This document shows positions 46,994 through 57,494 of a stretch of DNA of 64,000 nucleotides, piece after piece. The stretch spans positions 48,259,341-48,323,340 of the forward strand of contig OW799233.1 of assembly GCA_941918925.1 (NCBI GenBank), written 5' to 3'. Under the pieces are notes generated by a model that saw only the letters and a program-made list of their open reading frames with translations, was not told where the DNA came from and searched no databases. Each line of letters begins with the position of its first letter. The first letter of the stretch is position 1. The DNA comes from Phyto melanocephala (taxonomy: Eukaryota; Arthropoda; Insecta; Diptera; Rhinophoridae). A program made the position numbers and the translations under genes.

Positions 46994-49229
46994 TGTTGCG
47001 GGTGGGTTTTTATTCCCTATGAATCGACGCCACTGTATGCGTAAAATTTTTGACGTGGACGCCGGACGATTTTTGAGGTTGGGAAGGCTGTAACAAAATG
47101 CCTCTAATCCATTTGTTTTGTTGGTTTTAATGGAGAGGGGCTTACGGCCAAATGGAGACACTACCTCCTGCCCGAGTCCCAGTGTTTTAATATTGTTTTT
47201 TTTTAATTCTGTTCGTGTAAATTTGTTTTTTTTTTGTTAAGGGTTGTTTTGCGTTTTTGTGTGATCTGAAATGAAGGAAAAAGGGTGTTAATATTTATAT
47301 ATTAAGGGATAAATTGAAACGATGCATATTTACCATAAGCCGCATCCGTCCAGTAGTCCAAAATCCTGAAAATATAAAATTAAAAAGGAAAATCAATTTA
47401 CTTTATACTTACGTGTGCTACTGCCGCCATTAAATTTTACAATGTGTGTATCTGTCAAATCAATTTGTGTTCGTAGGTATGTGTAGTTGAGCTGTGTTTA
47501 TTGAGCATATAGTAAAGTACGTTTTTAAGAGTAGTAAAGGACAGAGTTGTATCTTCATTCAAAAATGATGATATTTAATATTTTAAATTTTGAAGATGAA
47601 AGTTGAATGGGTTATAATCTTGCTGAAATTGCTGATAGCCTAGTATGATTTAAGGTGATAATAGAATTTAATTAGTTTATCGGGATGTTGTTCGAATGGA
47701 AATTGTTTGGATTTGGGGAATTGTGGTATAATTTATTAATTTATTTATCGGAGGAAAGTACAGGACTGCGAGATGATATACATAGATTATATAGGAATAA
47801 TGTAGCGGAAAATTTTTTTTTAAGTAAATAGGAATGTACAAACTAATTATTGGAAGGGGTATTTAAGCTAGGTAACGGAAAAAGAGAGACATATTATTGA
47901 TATTTTGCTTAACATCACAAGACAGTGAGTCAGTGTTCAAAATTTCTTGAGTAAATTGAAAACTAGTGGTAATCTAAGTGAAAAGAAACAAGTATAGGAA
48001 GTTTCTTGGAGGGAGTGATAGCCCATTAGAAAGAGCCTTATTTTCGTGTTAAATGAAGTGTAGTGTTTGATAGAGAAAAAAAGTTAATTTTTGTTTACGT
48101 AAGTTTGAGTAAAAGGAAATGTTTATCATGGTATATCATAGTAATATGTGTTGTGTTTTTTTTTATGAACCAATATAGCTGGCTAGTGTCTCAGTGGAAG
48201 CATGGGCAGGTGTCACGATCCGAGACGACAAGATAGCCAGGTAACAACTTTTTATATATATTTTTATTAGAGTCGGAGTACTCATCAACTCCAGTTAAAA
48301 GTGGTCGTTATTAGGCAAATTGTGCAAAATTTTGAGGAAGATTTTTATACACATATTTAATTTAACAAAGTATATTAAAGAAAGAGAAAAGAGCATTATT
48401 ATTGGAATTGTTTAGTCTTGTGTGAGGAAAATCATAATTATAAAGCAAAGAAAAAATTTATTATTGCAGCAAAATATTGCTCGAAGCTTAATGTATAAAA
48501 GAAAAAGTCAATCATTGAATATATAAATATTTGAATTTGTATTATATTTTGTTTATTAGATTTTAAGATAGTGTTGGTTACTGTGAATGATTGTGTCTGT
48601 TTAAGTGTCAGTTTTTTTATACCCGCCACCAAAAAAATGGTGGGGGTATATTCATTTTGTCATTCCGTTTGTAACACATCGAAATATCCATTTTAGACCC
48701 CATAAAGCATATATATTCTGAATCAGGGTTTGATTTGATGACGATCTAGCTATGTCCGTCCGTCTGTCCGTCTGTCCGTCTGTTGAAAGCACGATAGAGG
48801 TCGCACCGAAAAAGCTAGGGGGCTCAAATTTTGCCAGAATCTTTCTTATAGACAAGGTTTGTTTGGTATTGAAAATGGGCTAAATCGGAATATTAGGAAG
48901 AGAGTTATAGCTCGAAAAGCAAGAGTAGGTCGAAAAAACCGTGTCCTTCAAACATCGAATAAAACGGAATTGTGTCCAAATGCATTAACGTAGACTCATG
49001 AAACTTCGAATATATATTTCCTGAGTAAAAACAATATCGTTCCCCGAAAATTGTCTAAATCTATGTATTAGGAGAGGAGTTATCGATCAAAATGTACGAA
49101 AATTTATACCGCACAGTGTATTTTTCGGTATATTTAAAAACAAAAACGTCATAAAAGCAACAAAATTTGATGTACGACTCTGAAATTTTGCACACTTTGG
49201 TTTTTGGTGAGGCGCTTTTTTGTAACGGA

Positions 49230-50150
49230 AAATCAATGTGCCACGCCCACTTTTACGCCCACCTCCCATATAACGTTTTACCTAAAATTCATATAATTTC
49301 TCTATTAATAAAGATTTTGGAATAATAAAGGGCTATATTGAAACACCTAAGTTGTACTCATTCGCAAAAATAACTTTGACACGCCTACTATAACGCCCAC
49401 TTTTCACGTTATCTACCGTTAATAAAATTTAAAAGCTCATAAAACTGCCAAAATTGGAGGTATGATGATCAAATTTGCTACGTATATCCCCCTAGGCAAT
49501 GTCATTACTGTGCCAGAAAATTGAGGTGCCACGCCCACTTTTACGCCCACCTCCCATATAACGTTTTACCTAAAATTCCTATAATTTCTCTATTAATAAA
49601 GATTTTGGAATAATAAAGGGCTATATTCAAACACCTAAGTTGTATTCATTCGCAAAAATAACTTTGACACGCCTACTATCACGCCCACTTTTCACGTTAT
49701 CTAACCTTAATGAAATTTAAAAGCTCATAAAACCTCAAAAATTAAAGGTATGATGATAAAATTTGCTACGTATATCCCTCTGAGCAATATCATTACTGTG
49801 CCAAATAATTAAGGTGCCACGCCCACTTTTACGCCCACCTCCCATATAACGTTTTACCAAAAATTCATATAATTTCTCTATTAATATAGATTTTGGAATA
49901 ATAAAGGGCTATATTCAAACACCTAAGTTGTACTCATTCGCAAAAATAACTTTGATACGCCTACTATAACGCCCACTTTTCACGTTATCTACCGTTAATG
50001 AAATTTAAAAGCTCATAAAACCGTTAAAATTAGAGGTATGATGATCAAATTTGCTACGTATATCCTTCTTATCAATGTTATTGTTGTGCCAAAAAGTTTA
50101 CGTGACACGCCCACTTTAACGCCTACCTCCCATATAACGGTTTATCTTAA
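49230..50150 (-). repeat. ~288-bp tandem units inside type-B element
   Basis: The block CCACGCCCAC...CTCCCATATAACG recurs at about 49240, 49530, 49815 and 50105 (periods 285-290). Intervening motifs GACACGCCTACTAT and GCTACGTATATCC repeat in step. Confidence 0.85.
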
Positions 50151-51094
50151 ATTCATGTAATTTCTCTATTGACAAAGTTTTTGGGAAAATAAAGGACTAT
50201 ATTGAAATATTTAAATTGTATTTATTAGCAGAAACTTTATTGACACGCCTACTTTAACGCCCACTTTCATTGAAAGACTACATTGACAAAAGCATTTTAG
50301 TAGCATATCGAAGTTATTAAGGGTGGTTAAATTTTAAGGGCTGATGTTGTTTTTAAATAAAACACAAATTATTTAAGAAATTATCATTTCTTTTTATAAT
50401 GATAATATTTGTATGGTTCAATTATGCATTTAACAAAATATCGTCCAAATGGCCCCCCCCCCATCCTTGGCGCCACTCCTCTATCTGATAGTCCAAATTT
50501 TCAATGACAATGTTGATGCTCAATTGTTGGGCATGATGATGAGTAGAGGTTGACTGCTCTTTTGCCACACTATCGCAAAAAACAGCAGTGGTTCTTCCCA
50601 TTCAATGAACTAAGAAGGCATTCACAGACTTTCTAAAATTGGCCCTTACAATTTAGCCACCCTCTACAAAGAAAGTGATACATATTTTTATATTATTATA
50701 TTATTTTTAAACTTCTATAACATTTTGCTTTTAAAAGATTTTCAAACGAAATAAGTTTTGTATAATTTTAAAATTTGTTAGCCATTAGTACATGAATATA
50801 AATTGTTTATGATGTTTAGATATATTTTTTTTTACTTATGTCAAAATTTTCCTAAATTCCCATTTTTAATAGAGCATAACTTCAGGAGAACATAAGATAA
50901 CAAATATAAATTAGCACTATTTCGTAGATAAAACTTTCCTCTTAAATTCATGTAAATTCTCTATTTATAAAGATTTTGGAATACTAAAGGACTATATTGA
51001 AATATCTAAGTTATGTTTATTAGCAGAAACTTTATTGACACGCGTATTTTAACGGCCACTTCCATTGAAAGATTAAATTTACGAAAACATTTTT

Positions 51095-51349
51095 CTAGCA
51101 TACCGAAGTTTTGAAAAAAAATATTATGAAATTATTATCATTTATTTTTATAACGATAATATTTGTATGCTTCAATTTTGTATGGAACAAAATGTCGGCC
51201 AAATGGCCCCCCCAACCTAGGCGGCACACCTCGATCCGATAGTCCATATTTTCAATGACACTGTTGATGCTCAATTGTTGGGCACGTTGATGAGTCGAGG
51301 TTGCTTGCTCTTGTGCCACGTTATCGTGAAAAACAGCAATGTTTCCCAT
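51095..51349 (-). pseudogene. Captured Tc1/mariner-like transposase tail
   Basis: Minus-strand frame of 84 codons: SINSVIENMDYRIEVC...GGHLADILFHT, the C-terminal pattern of insect Tc1/mariner transposases, here read through a lost stop. A second, more decayed copy lies at about 50450-50600 in the same element, and another at 57975-58145 in its relative. Without the catalytic domain it cannot act. Confidence 0.5.
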
Positions 51350-52670
51350 TCAACGAAATAAGATGGCATTCACAGATGTTTTCACATTTCATACAGACCT
51401 GCTTTGCAGACATTTAAATATTTTTTACAATTCTCACGATTGTGGACGAATTCGAACGATTTTGTTGACCAAAATAATCACGAAGTGCACAAAATGCATT
51501 TTGATTTGAACGCCCATTTTTATAAAAATCTTTAATATTTAAAAGCGTTGCTCGATTGCGTATCTTTCCACGGTTCAAATTGAGTTAGTCTGAGATTGAG
51601 AAATGTCAAATGAAATTAAAGAAAAAAGTTGAAGTTTAGGTGTGGTTCACCTTCAACATGGGCCCTTAAAATGTAACCACCCTCTACAAAGAAAGTGATA
51701 CATATTTTATTATAAAGAGATTATTCTATAGCGATTAACAAAATAATAAATATTGTGCTTTAAATGTACACAAAATTGGTGGTGGGTATAAAAGATTCGG
51801 CACAGCCGAATATAGTGCTCTTACTTGTTTTAAGTTAAATTATATATATATAGTTTTTTTTATTAGTTTTAAAGAAAAGCAACTAGTGATTTTTGTATTT
51901 ATGTATTATATTATTTATTTATAAGTAAGAGAGAAAAAGAAAAAAAAAAAGATAAATAACACCATAATTTAGGCGCTCAAATTTCGGATTGTAAATTTAG
52001 TTTAATAATAGTAAATCTTTGATAGTTGATTGATATCTTAGGGAGCTCCTTCAGGTTGTTTTTTTTTGAGTTTTATATAGTTGTTTTTCCTTGTTATTCG
52101 GTTTCGTTAAACTTTGAATTTGGTAGAAGTCTAAACAGATAAATTTGAGCTCTAAAGGGGAAGATAAATTAGAGAAATCAAGTCTATTTAAATAGGTCAT
52201 TTCAATATAGCATAATATAAGTTTTGTAAATATTCATTAGATATAGAATTATATTTGTATATATATTATTGTCTATTTGTTTGTTTTATTTATAAATATA
52301 GTTTTAAGGAATTTATTAATAAAAAGATTATGTTTAGTTGAAATAATACATATATATAAATATGAAGGCTTAACTTGAATTAGTAACGGCAATGATAACG
52401 ACGGATAGGTAAGTGGTGAGTAGTGTCGTGCGGATATAGGGTCGTAGAGTAAAATTTGTGGGTGACATACTACGACATGGTTGGGTGGGCAAGTGGAGAC
52501 CAACATCTGTCTCATAGCCTCGTCAGTCCGGTGTGTAAAGTGTAGGAATGTTTATTGAGTACCCCTTGTTTTTTTTAACGTTGCTGTGCGGATCTGACGT
52601 AAGGGTTGCGACCTCCTGAGATTTCAATAGTAGCCGGTGAACTCGTCAGGTTAACGTCACGTAACACCTT

Positions 52671-53358
52671 CACAACGTGTAGTCATACAATAACAATTGT
52701 TTGTATCACCATTCATCTCATATAAAATACGTACATATGTATATACTGGTTAGACTAAATGTGGCATCGAATCCCAGCTGAGCCAAAAAAATTTTATCAT
52801 ATTTTATTTAAGATATTATTTATATTTTATTATTTTTTTTTTATATTTTTTTTTTTTAATTTTTTTAAAAAATTTTTTTACAAAAATTTTTAAAAAAATT
52901 TTTTAAATTTTTTTTTTTAATTTTTTTTTTTGTAATTTATTTTATTATTTTTTTTTATTTTTAATATATTTTTTTTTTGTAATTTTTTTTTTTGGCATGT
53001 TTTTTGCATGTATGTATATATGTATGTTGTTGTTGTAATTGTGTAAAAAAACGAGGTGGTTGTGGTTTTTTGGTCATATCTCAGAAAGTTTTGGGGCGAT
53101 TGTGCTGAATTTCAATAGCGATTCATTCCTGGATATTTCCAAGAGATTGATACCATATACAGATCTGAGGAACATATAGTTGCTTCTAAAAGTTGATTTC
53201 AACCAACACACGGACAGACGGTCAAAGCTTAATCGACTCCTCTATTCATAAGCTTTCAGAAAATATATACTTTATGGGGTCGGAAATGAAAATTGTAGAA
53301 ATTACAAACGGAATGACAAAGCTATATATACCCTTGTGCACCACAGGTGAAGGGTATA
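52671..53358 (-). mobile_element. Type-A element, remainder after the Gypsy insertion
   Basis: Continues from 36395: CACAACGTG... to the 5' terminus GGTGAAGGGTATA (53346-53358). Contains a T-rich tract (52800-52990), a GTATG microsatellite and the blocks CACACGGACAGACGG and ACTTTATGGGGTCGG shared with 11300-11400. Confidence 0.8.
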
Positions 53359-53415
53359 AATATATACAAAAAATTCTCTCCGAACTGCAATTACCTGATG
53401 AATAAATATGCCTTG
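53359..53415 (-). mobile_element. hAT-type MITE, split copy (second part)
   Basis: ATTCTCTCCGAACTGC...TTACCTGATGAATAAATATG to CCTTG, completing the copy begun at 36201. Confidence 0.8.
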
Positions 53416-53510
53416 GTATGTATATTAAAATTCAAATAAAATTCAGACTGCATTTTTATTCATTAATTCATTTTATTCAGAGCGTAGCAACGCGCGCCGG
53501 GCTTGGCTAG

Positions 53511-53671
53511 TATCAAAGAAAATGCGATTGTGTCTAAACGCATTGACATAGATCGATTAAGTTTCGTTATACAAAGAAAATAAGTAATATTTTAGTATAA
53601 AGAAATTGTTCCATAGTCACTTTTGTTAATAACAAAATAATTCCGTACAGCCGAATTAAGTGCTCTTATTG
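53511..53671 (+). mobile_element. Old type-B element, 3' half
   Basis: Resumes after the Helitron with ATGCGATTGTGTCTAAACGC, matching the type-B order seen at 48960. Ends with a decayed hairpin (ATTCCGTACAGCCGAATT) and GTGCTCTTATTG. Confidence 0.7.
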
Positions 53672-54309
53672 TAATTAAGAGAAAAACCCGAACTCATTAT
53701 TATTAATTAAATTATATTTAGCAAAGAGCATGCATGTCACAGCTACTTGCTTGCACGATGTGACATGTTATTTAACTTTTTGCATTGCTCAGTTAATTTT
53801 GAGCTTGTTTTGGAGATAATACTGTTTTAATTGAATCCCGCTACTTGGGAAAATTTTATTAAATTATAGGCAAAATTATTTTCTTTAAATATATGTAAAT
53901 TTTTTTTAAATGTATGTATGTATATTCCAAAAATTTACATGAGAAAATCAAATTTTTTTTTTAAGTCTAAACAACTGAGAGAGTCAATATTGCTATCATC
54001 TAAAAGGACTCCATAAATTTGAAAAAAAAATTTCATAAGTGATAAGCTTTACAATGAATTCATCATGCAAAATATCTTTAACAATTTATGAAAAGTAACA
54101 GATCTTTCCACCTAAACAGTGTTTAAACAATAAAAATAACAATCTATTTATGAACTAAACTGCAATTCCAGAAATTATAAACTAAACACACACAAAGTGC
54201 ATAAATTGCAGTAAAAGAAGCAACAAATAGCTGTGAAAAACAAATAAAACACAAGTTATTTTTATTGAACTAAAAAAATATTTCCTAGAAATAATTTTTA
54301 TGGCAAAAC
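53672..54309. other. AT-rich stretch, probably Helitron interior
   Basis: No gene seen; may belong to the Helitron whose 3' end follows. Confidence 0.35.
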
Positions 54310-54330
54310 CACGTTTTCCGGGCCAGCTAG
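54310..54330 (+). mobile_element. Helitron 3' end
   Basis: CCACGTTTTCCGGGCCAGCTAG followed by T (54309-54331): a GC-rich segment ending CTAG before T, like the terminus at 53510. The 5' end was not located. Confidence 0.5.
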
Positions 54331-54550
54331 TATACCTTTATATTTAAAATGTACTTTTTTCAAATTTTACAACGTTGTTAATGATTATATTATTTTAAGC
54401 AAGTTAATTAAGGCTATAGGATATTACGCAAAAGTTAATAAATAAAAAAAAACTTAGCAAGTAGTTGAGCTCGGATAAAAAAAGGTTAAATCAGAATATT
54501 CAATTAAATTTTATAACAGTAAATTAGTTAAATACATTTTTAATTAAAAT

Positions 54551-55744
54551 CTAATTCAAAATTGTTTCGTTAATAACTCCGCTATTACGGAATGTAACTT
54601 GTTGCATACAAACGAAAAAACTACGGCTATATTGGAAATTCAATGCCAGAGCTGAACGCTCATCGATTAGAAAGAAAAAAAATGTTTTGCAATTTTCGGT
54701 ACACACCTCATGCGATGCAACCACCCAATTTTCCGTGTGCAATTTTGGTTTGTGCAAACGCAACTGCAATAAAAACAAGTCTGCATCATTTGCCAAGCCC
54801 TCATACATGGCATCGTAACAGTAAATCATAGTGTTAATAAGTGGTAGACGAGCAACGATAAGCGAATCCAGAATTTTCATCTGTACAATATTTTCAATGC
54901 AACGTTCAAGACATTCAAAGGAGTAAATATTGTCGCAGACGAGTGTTATGTGACTATCATTGTTACTTATACAGTGGAAAATGGGTGTGTCTAAGCCCTC
55001 CTGTTGATAGATACCAATCCAGCCAACCAACTCGGAGCGTATGTATTCAAATACGCGATCGGCCAAAATTTGATTATTGTTGATATAGATTTTAGCAACA
55101 ACCAAGTCGGTCTCAGAATGCATGTGGTTAAGAGCAGCTTCTGCAGCTAAACGTGATTGCATTAAACTTATTTTGGCATTGAAGGTACGTGCAACATATT
55201 GAAGATATTCTGTTTTGTCCTGCTGTTTTTGTGCTGCCTCTTTATCTTTTCTAGCTTTACGGCGTAACCTCTTTCTTTTGCTCTTAGACAATTTTTTGCA
55301 GTCTGCTTCACTTGCTGGCACAATCAACTCTAAGCCATTTCGACCCGACTTCTGCTCTAGCGTCAGTGGCTCTGACATACTCTCAGCACTTTTACCCAAA
55401 CCTTCACCATTTAAATATCCCATATTTTTCACCATCTCGTAACCTTTATTAGTCTCTTCGATTTTTTGTTTTAGACCTGTCTTTAAATTAGCCGCTTCCA
55501 AAGCTTTAAGCTGTGTTGCCTCTAATTGGTTTTGACGATTGTTTTTAGCACTGATTGTGGCATCATTCCTATTTGAACCACTATTTTTATCCGTTTGAGG
55601 AGACGCCACGTATTTATGTTGGTAGTTACTTTCAATGTAATTGCATTCGTAACTTAATGAATTATGGTAACTGCAATTAATGATATTAGAATCGGAGAAA
55701 TTGTTACCATTGTAATTTAAATAGCATATTAACCAATTTAACAT
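54551..55744 (-). CDS. G-patch domain protein
   Basis: 397 residues, a single exon from ATG at 55744. A G-patch (about residues 99-140) is visible: GYEMVKNMGY, GEGLGK and the terminal GRNGLE. G-patches bind and stimulate DEAH helicases or contact RNA, so a nuclear RNA-processing role is likely. A Lys/Arg-rich stretch (~150-170, SKRKRLRRKARK) could be a nuclear signal. The N-terminal 60 residues are Asn/Ser/Tyr-rich and low-complexity. The C-terminal ~210 residues (from about AKIYINNN) form a seemingly folded alpha/beta region that I do not recognise. I cannot assign an orthologue. A hAT remnant starts 173 bases upstream of the ATG, so promoter or 5' UTR sequence lies in or beside transposon DNA. 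Confidence 0.8.
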   Translation of the reverse strand: MLNWLICYLNYNGNNFSDSNIINCSYHNSLSYECNYIESNYQHKYVASPQTDKNSGSNRNDATISAKNNRQNQLEATQLKALEAANLKTGLKQKIEETNKGYEMVKNMGYLNGEGLGKSAESMSEPLTLEQKSGRNGLELIVPASEADCKKLSKSKRKRLRRKARKDKEAAQKQQDKTEYLQYVARTFNAKISLMQSRLAAEAALNHMHSETDLVVAKIYINNNQILADRVFEYIRSELVGWIGIYQQEGLDTPIFHCISNNDSHITLVCDNIYSFECLERCIENIVQMKILDSLIVARLPLINTMIYCYDAMYEGLANDADLFLLQLRLHKPKLHTENWVVASHEVCTENCKTFFFFLIDERSALALNFQYSRSFFVCMQQVTFRNSGVINETILN

Positions 55745-55908
55745 TTTAAAGATCGCCGATAAATTTTACAAACAAACAACAAAGTATTCCTATTGAAACT
55801 GTTAAAATAACGGTTTTTAAAATGTCATTAAAAAGAAGAGCAAATGAAAATTATGACAAATCAAGGAGAATTCGCACAAATAAAAATATCAGCTCAGCTG
55901 ATTTGAAC

Positions 55909-55916
55909 AGATGTAA
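55909..55916. repeat. 8-bp target-site duplication AGATGTAA
   Basis: Identical to 57006-57013 on the far side of the hAT element. Confidence 0.85.
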
Positions 55917-56051
55917 CACGGATGGAAATCATGGTACAATTGTACTTTTTATGGTACATTTTTGACCTTGTTGGTACCGTGGTACTACCGCAAGCTACTT
56001 GGTACAATTTAAAAATTTGTCCATGTTTTCTTTAATTTTGTTTGTCTGTGT

Positions 56052-56267
56052 CAAGGCATATTTATTCATCAGGTAATTGCAGTTCGGAGAGAACGTTTCT
56101 GTTTATATTTTTTTTTATATTAAGTTTGACATTTGAAATAAATAAGAGAGGAGAGAAATTAGTTTTTTATTTATAGACTTTGACAGCTGAAATTAATTAA
56201 TTAAAAAAAGTGAAGAAAAAATAATCAGCTGGCGAAACAAGACTACCTGATGAATAAATGTGCCTTG
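56052..56267 (+). mobile_element. hAT-type MITE, best copy
   Basis: 216 bp. Ends CAAGGCATATTTATTCATC and TTCATCAGGTAGTC-type inverted partner closing in GCCTTG. Flanked by GTCTGTGT at 56044-56051 and 56268-56275, a perfect 8-bp duplication. Further copies occur at 1459, 36056 and 36201/53359. Confidence 0.9.
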
Positions 56268-56469
56268 GTCTGTGTTTTATTTTCTTCTGTCAGCTTTTCT
56301 GTTTTTGTTGCAATGCTGTTGTCAAAGAAAATTTAAATTTTGCAACAACAAAATCCACCTAGTACTTTATTGCAAGCTTCTAACAAAAAACACCTTTTAG
56401 TATGGCACCACCTTGTACATGAATTCGACTTGGCTGTTGTTATATGTATTTTATTTTACTTATGATTCG

Positions 56470-56760
56470 TAAGTAGTACCTCTTCTGGCGGAAATGTTTC
56501 CAGGCGATGTGATTGAACTTAGATCACACAAAGATTCAAATATTTTCTATTTTTGGTCTAAAGTATCACAGATGAAAAATTAAATAAATGAGTTCATGTT
56601 CCCAGATATTTCAAGAATTGTAATTCTGTCTATTCCACATTCATCGGCCAACGTCGAACGAGTTTTTTCTTTTCAAAACCTAATTTAAACAAAGGAAGGA
56701 AATAGACTACACATTTCTGCTGCTTCAAATTTGATACAAACAAAAGATTTATTGAAGTGA
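56470..56760 (+). pseudogene. hAT transposase C-terminal (dimerisation) remnant
   Basis: Reads MFPDISRIVILSIPHSSANV then ERVFSFQNLI, the hAT C-terminal dimerisation motif (S-x-S-x2-x-ER-x-FS). Stops occur before MFPDIS and after QNLI, and the RNase-H-like core is gone. Confidence 0.8.
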
Positions 56761-57109
56761 AAAAATTCTTGTTGTTTTAATTTTAAAATAACAAAATTTA
56801 TTATCTAAAAGTATTTAAAAAAAAAAATGTTAATAAAAAATGTAATATTTAATATATTTTATTGTATACTAAATTTTTATAAACATTTTTGTGAAGTTCA
56901 TGTTTTTATTAATAAATATTGAAAAAAATGGTACCGCAATGGCCTAAAAAGTACATTTTATTTTCATACTTGGTACAAAATCATAAAAGCCATTTTCCTT
57001 CCCTGAGATGTAATCACTACCAAGGCGAATTAATACAGGAGAAATTATCAGCCCAGGGCAAGGCGAATTAATTATCACGAAATTGTATAATCATGAGACC
57101 TCAATATGT

Positions 57110-57299
57110 GTATGCAAAGTAGCTAAAACTGATAACTAATTTTTAATGGGCGGGCCCGCCCACTTTTTGCCTTCCATAAACACTCCCTAAAATGTGTACA
57201 AGAACTTGTCAAAGTTTGAGTCCGATCGGTTTTACAGTTTCGGAGTCTAGCTATAGACACACACACACACAGAGAGTTTCACTTTTATAAATATATAGA
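57110..57299 (-). mobile_element. Helitron 5' end fragment
   Basis: On the minus strand it starts TCTATATATTTATAAAAGTG at 57299 and continues through GTGTACACATTTTAGGGAGTG and AAAAAGTGGGCGGG, matching the 5' part of the Helitron at 35346-35440. A (CA)n run lies at 57258-57271. Confidence 0.65.
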
Positions 57300-57494
57300 T
57301 ATGCCTTGCTGATTCACATTCAATAAAAACAATTGAAGTATTCGATATCGGAATATTTTTTTAGTGAGTTGTCTGCTGCATTTATATAAAAAAAAATTAA
57401 AAACAAAATAATTAATATAAATAATAAATATAAAACAAAAAATAATAATAAAAATATAAATAATAAATATAAAACAAAACAAAAAATAAAAAAA
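57300..57494. other. AT-rich simple sequence
   Basis: A/T tracts with repeated AATAATAAATATAAAAC words. No gene. Confidence 0.5.

Larger units (their letters stand above)
48618..51827 (+). mobile_element. Type-B Helentron-like element in the 3' LTR
   Basis: 5' end TATACCCGCCACC (48618), immediately mirrored by TGGTGGGGGTATA. 3' end: GGTGGTGGGTATA (51778-51790), hairpin ATTCGGC-ACA-GCCGAAT (51795-51811), then CTCTTACTTG (to 51827). The empty site in the other LTR copies is a run of nine T; here 7 T lie before and 4 T after, i.e. insertion at TT with a possible 2-base gain. Non-coding except for remnants of a transposase tail; its central part is a ~288-bp tandem array. Confidence 0.8.
36396..52666 (+). 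mobile_element. Long-LTR Ty3/Gypsy retrotransposon, damaged
   Basis: LTRs begin TGTTGCGGG and end CGTAACA, and the element is flanked by CCTT (36392-36395 and 52667-52670). The basic LTR is ~2.46 kb. The 5' LTR is lengthened by a 1283-bp tandem duplication and the 3' LTR by a 3.2-kb type-B insertion. The internal region (40147-46993) has Gag and Pol but no envelope. The long LTRs and Gag knuckle style recall the Osvaldo/Ulysses group; this is tentative. LTRs differ by only a handful of substitutions by eye. Confidence 0.88.
46994..52666 (+). repeat. 3' LTR, split by a type-B element
   Basis: 5673 bp including a 3210-bp insertion. Without it, ~2463 bp, near-identical to the 5' LTR minus its duplication. 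Ends CGTAACA before the CCTT duplication. Confidence 0.9.
35346..53510 (+). mobile_element. Helitron, non-autonomous, split by later insertions
   Basis: Starts TCTATATAAATAAAAGTG after an A, and ends ...GGCTTGGCTAG before a T, i.e. canonical TC...CTAG ends inserted between A and T. The flanks read on from each other as one type-B element. It retains ~85 codons of the helicase C-terminus near its left end and a GC-rich 3' end (GCAACGCGCGCCGGGC). Everything from 36056 to 53415 arrived later. Confidence 0.75.
55917..57005 (+). mobile_element. hAT element remnant
   Basis: 1089 bp with imperfect inverted ends CACGGATGGAAA / TTTTCCTTCCCTG and a perfect 8-bp duplication AGATGTAA, the hAT signature. 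It contains a transposase C-terminal remnant (56470-56760) and a nested MITE (56052-56267). Confidence 0.85.

Noticed and set aside
46722..47093. 123-codon frame after Pol, possible envelope or accessory gene
   Set aside because: It runs into the LTR, and shows no signal peptide, cleavage site or membrane anchor; no homology recognised.
48650..50150. CRISPR-like array from regular spacing
   Set aside because: Units are ~288 bp with similar sequence throughout, i.e. a tandem repeat in a transposon of an animal genome.
54643..55442. Plus-strand frames opposite the G-patch gene
   Set aside because: Antisense shadows of a clear coding frame; no motif of their own.
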